DNA of 6,338 bases from Alphaproteobacteria bacterium (GTDB taxonomy: Bacteria > Pseudomonadota > Alphaproteobacteria > UBA8366), in NCBI GenBank assembly GCA_029861675.1, contig JAOTYV010000270.1, forward strand, positions 1 through 6,338. Reading direction: 5' to 3'. The translations under genes and the position numbers were made by a program. Below the pieces are notes generated by a model. It had not been told where the DNA came from and made no database searches. It saw nothing but the letters and a program-made list of their open reading frames with translations. Below are positions 6,092 through 6,338 of this stretch, piece after piece. The first letter of the stretch is position 1. Each line of letters starts with the position of its first letter.

Positions 6092-6338
6092 CGATAGAGC
6101 CTGTTTTGGTCGACACGATGAATGCTGGCTTCGTCGGCGGGGATGTTCTCGACGGGATCGAACGATTGCCGCCGCCAACGACGTCAGAGGGTTCGGTATA
6201 AGTTGGCGCGCTGTGCGATCGGTCAAGGGGAGATTGTCGTCGGATATGTTTTCGCACCGTTGACTATCACCCGTCTGCATTTGCCGATTTGTCGCGGGAA
6301 TATTTGGTGCCGATTAAGTGCCCACATCCGGCCATTAG
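6092..6338. other. Upstream region of the antiporter, edge of window
   Basis: This stretch of 247 bp holds the candidate antiporter promoter and presumed leader. A minus-strand frame entering from the right edge stays open to a TGA at 6267-6269 (it could be the last 23 codons of a neighbouring gene, or chance), and another frame also stays open across the edge, so no gene is called. No hairpin, repeat or RNA gene stands out. Confidence 0.5.
6196..6226 (-). promoter_or_regulatory. Candidate sigma70-type promoter of the antiporter gene
   Basis: On the minus strand TTGACC (6226-6221, preceded by CC) is a good -35, and TTATAC (6201-6196) a possible -10 at a slightly long 19-bp spacing. ACTTAT, two bases nearer, would give 17 bp. 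Transcription would begin near 6189, about 98 nt before ATG 6091. Because this lies inside the longest open frame, it supports the shorter start. The match is by eye only. Confidence 0.4.

Noticed and set aside
5685..6263. Plus-strand open frame (192 codons) opposite the antiporter N-terminus
   Set aside because: It is antisense to the conserved membrane domain, has low-complexity Arg/Ser-rich composition and no ribosome site. It is a shadow frame.
6092..6280. N-terminal 63-residue extension of the antiporter
   Set aside because: It is basic and not membrane- or domain-like, contains the best promoter candidate, and has no ribosome site at ATG 6280. Homologues begin directly at the first membrane segment.
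1..6338. Defence, toxin-antitoxin, prophage or mobile element content
   Set aside because: All coding space is taken by four housekeeping-type families (ABC ATPase, ABC permease, amidohydrolase, cation antiporter). No matching motifs, terminal inverted repeats or att-like repeats were seen.

Overview
The window reads as ordinary chromosomal DNA from a GC-rich proteobacterium, most likely an alphaproteobacterium. The basis is GC- and CGG/GCC-rich codon use, the general look of all four proteins, and a CTTGAC-type -35 element. No tools were run, so the taxonomic call is an impression. There is no integrase, transposase, CRISPR array, tRNA or rRNA, and nothing that looks like a defence system or other mobile system.

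Left side (1-2384, + strand): a two-gene ABC transporter unit. A short upstream region (1-99) carries a tandem 13-bp repeat and a perfect 16-bp palindrome. It is followed by an ABC-2/EcsA-like ATPase and, overlapping it by 4 bp (GTGA), a 512-residue permease of about 12 membrane segments that appears to be an internal duplication. The pair would form a two-component, probably export-type, transporter in the inner membrane; the substrate cannot be read from the sequence.

Middle (2385-4402): a near-perfect bidirectional intrinsic terminator (about 2397-2433) separates the converging ABC operon and a minus-strand amidohydrolase gene (2455-4161). The amidohydrolase belongs to the N-acyl-D-amino-acid deacylase/D-aminoacylase group but lacks two histidine motifs usual in that family. 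Its start is fixed by a strong AAGGAGG site. The 241-bp gap upstream of it holds three copies of an 8-mer (A, inverted B, A again) that allow two mutually exclusive hairpins in the leader RNA.

Right side (4403-6338): a minus-strand CPA2-family cation:proton antiporter (KefB/KefC/YbaL type) with a C-terminal TrkA-N domain. A candidate sigma70-type promoter lies inside the N-terminal extension of the longest open frame, which supports the shorter start at 6091. The four genes form three transcription units (ABC pair; amidohydrolase; antiporter) with no evident shared pathway. The amidohydrolase lies downstream of the antiporter on the same strand, but the 241-bp gap argues against tight coupling.
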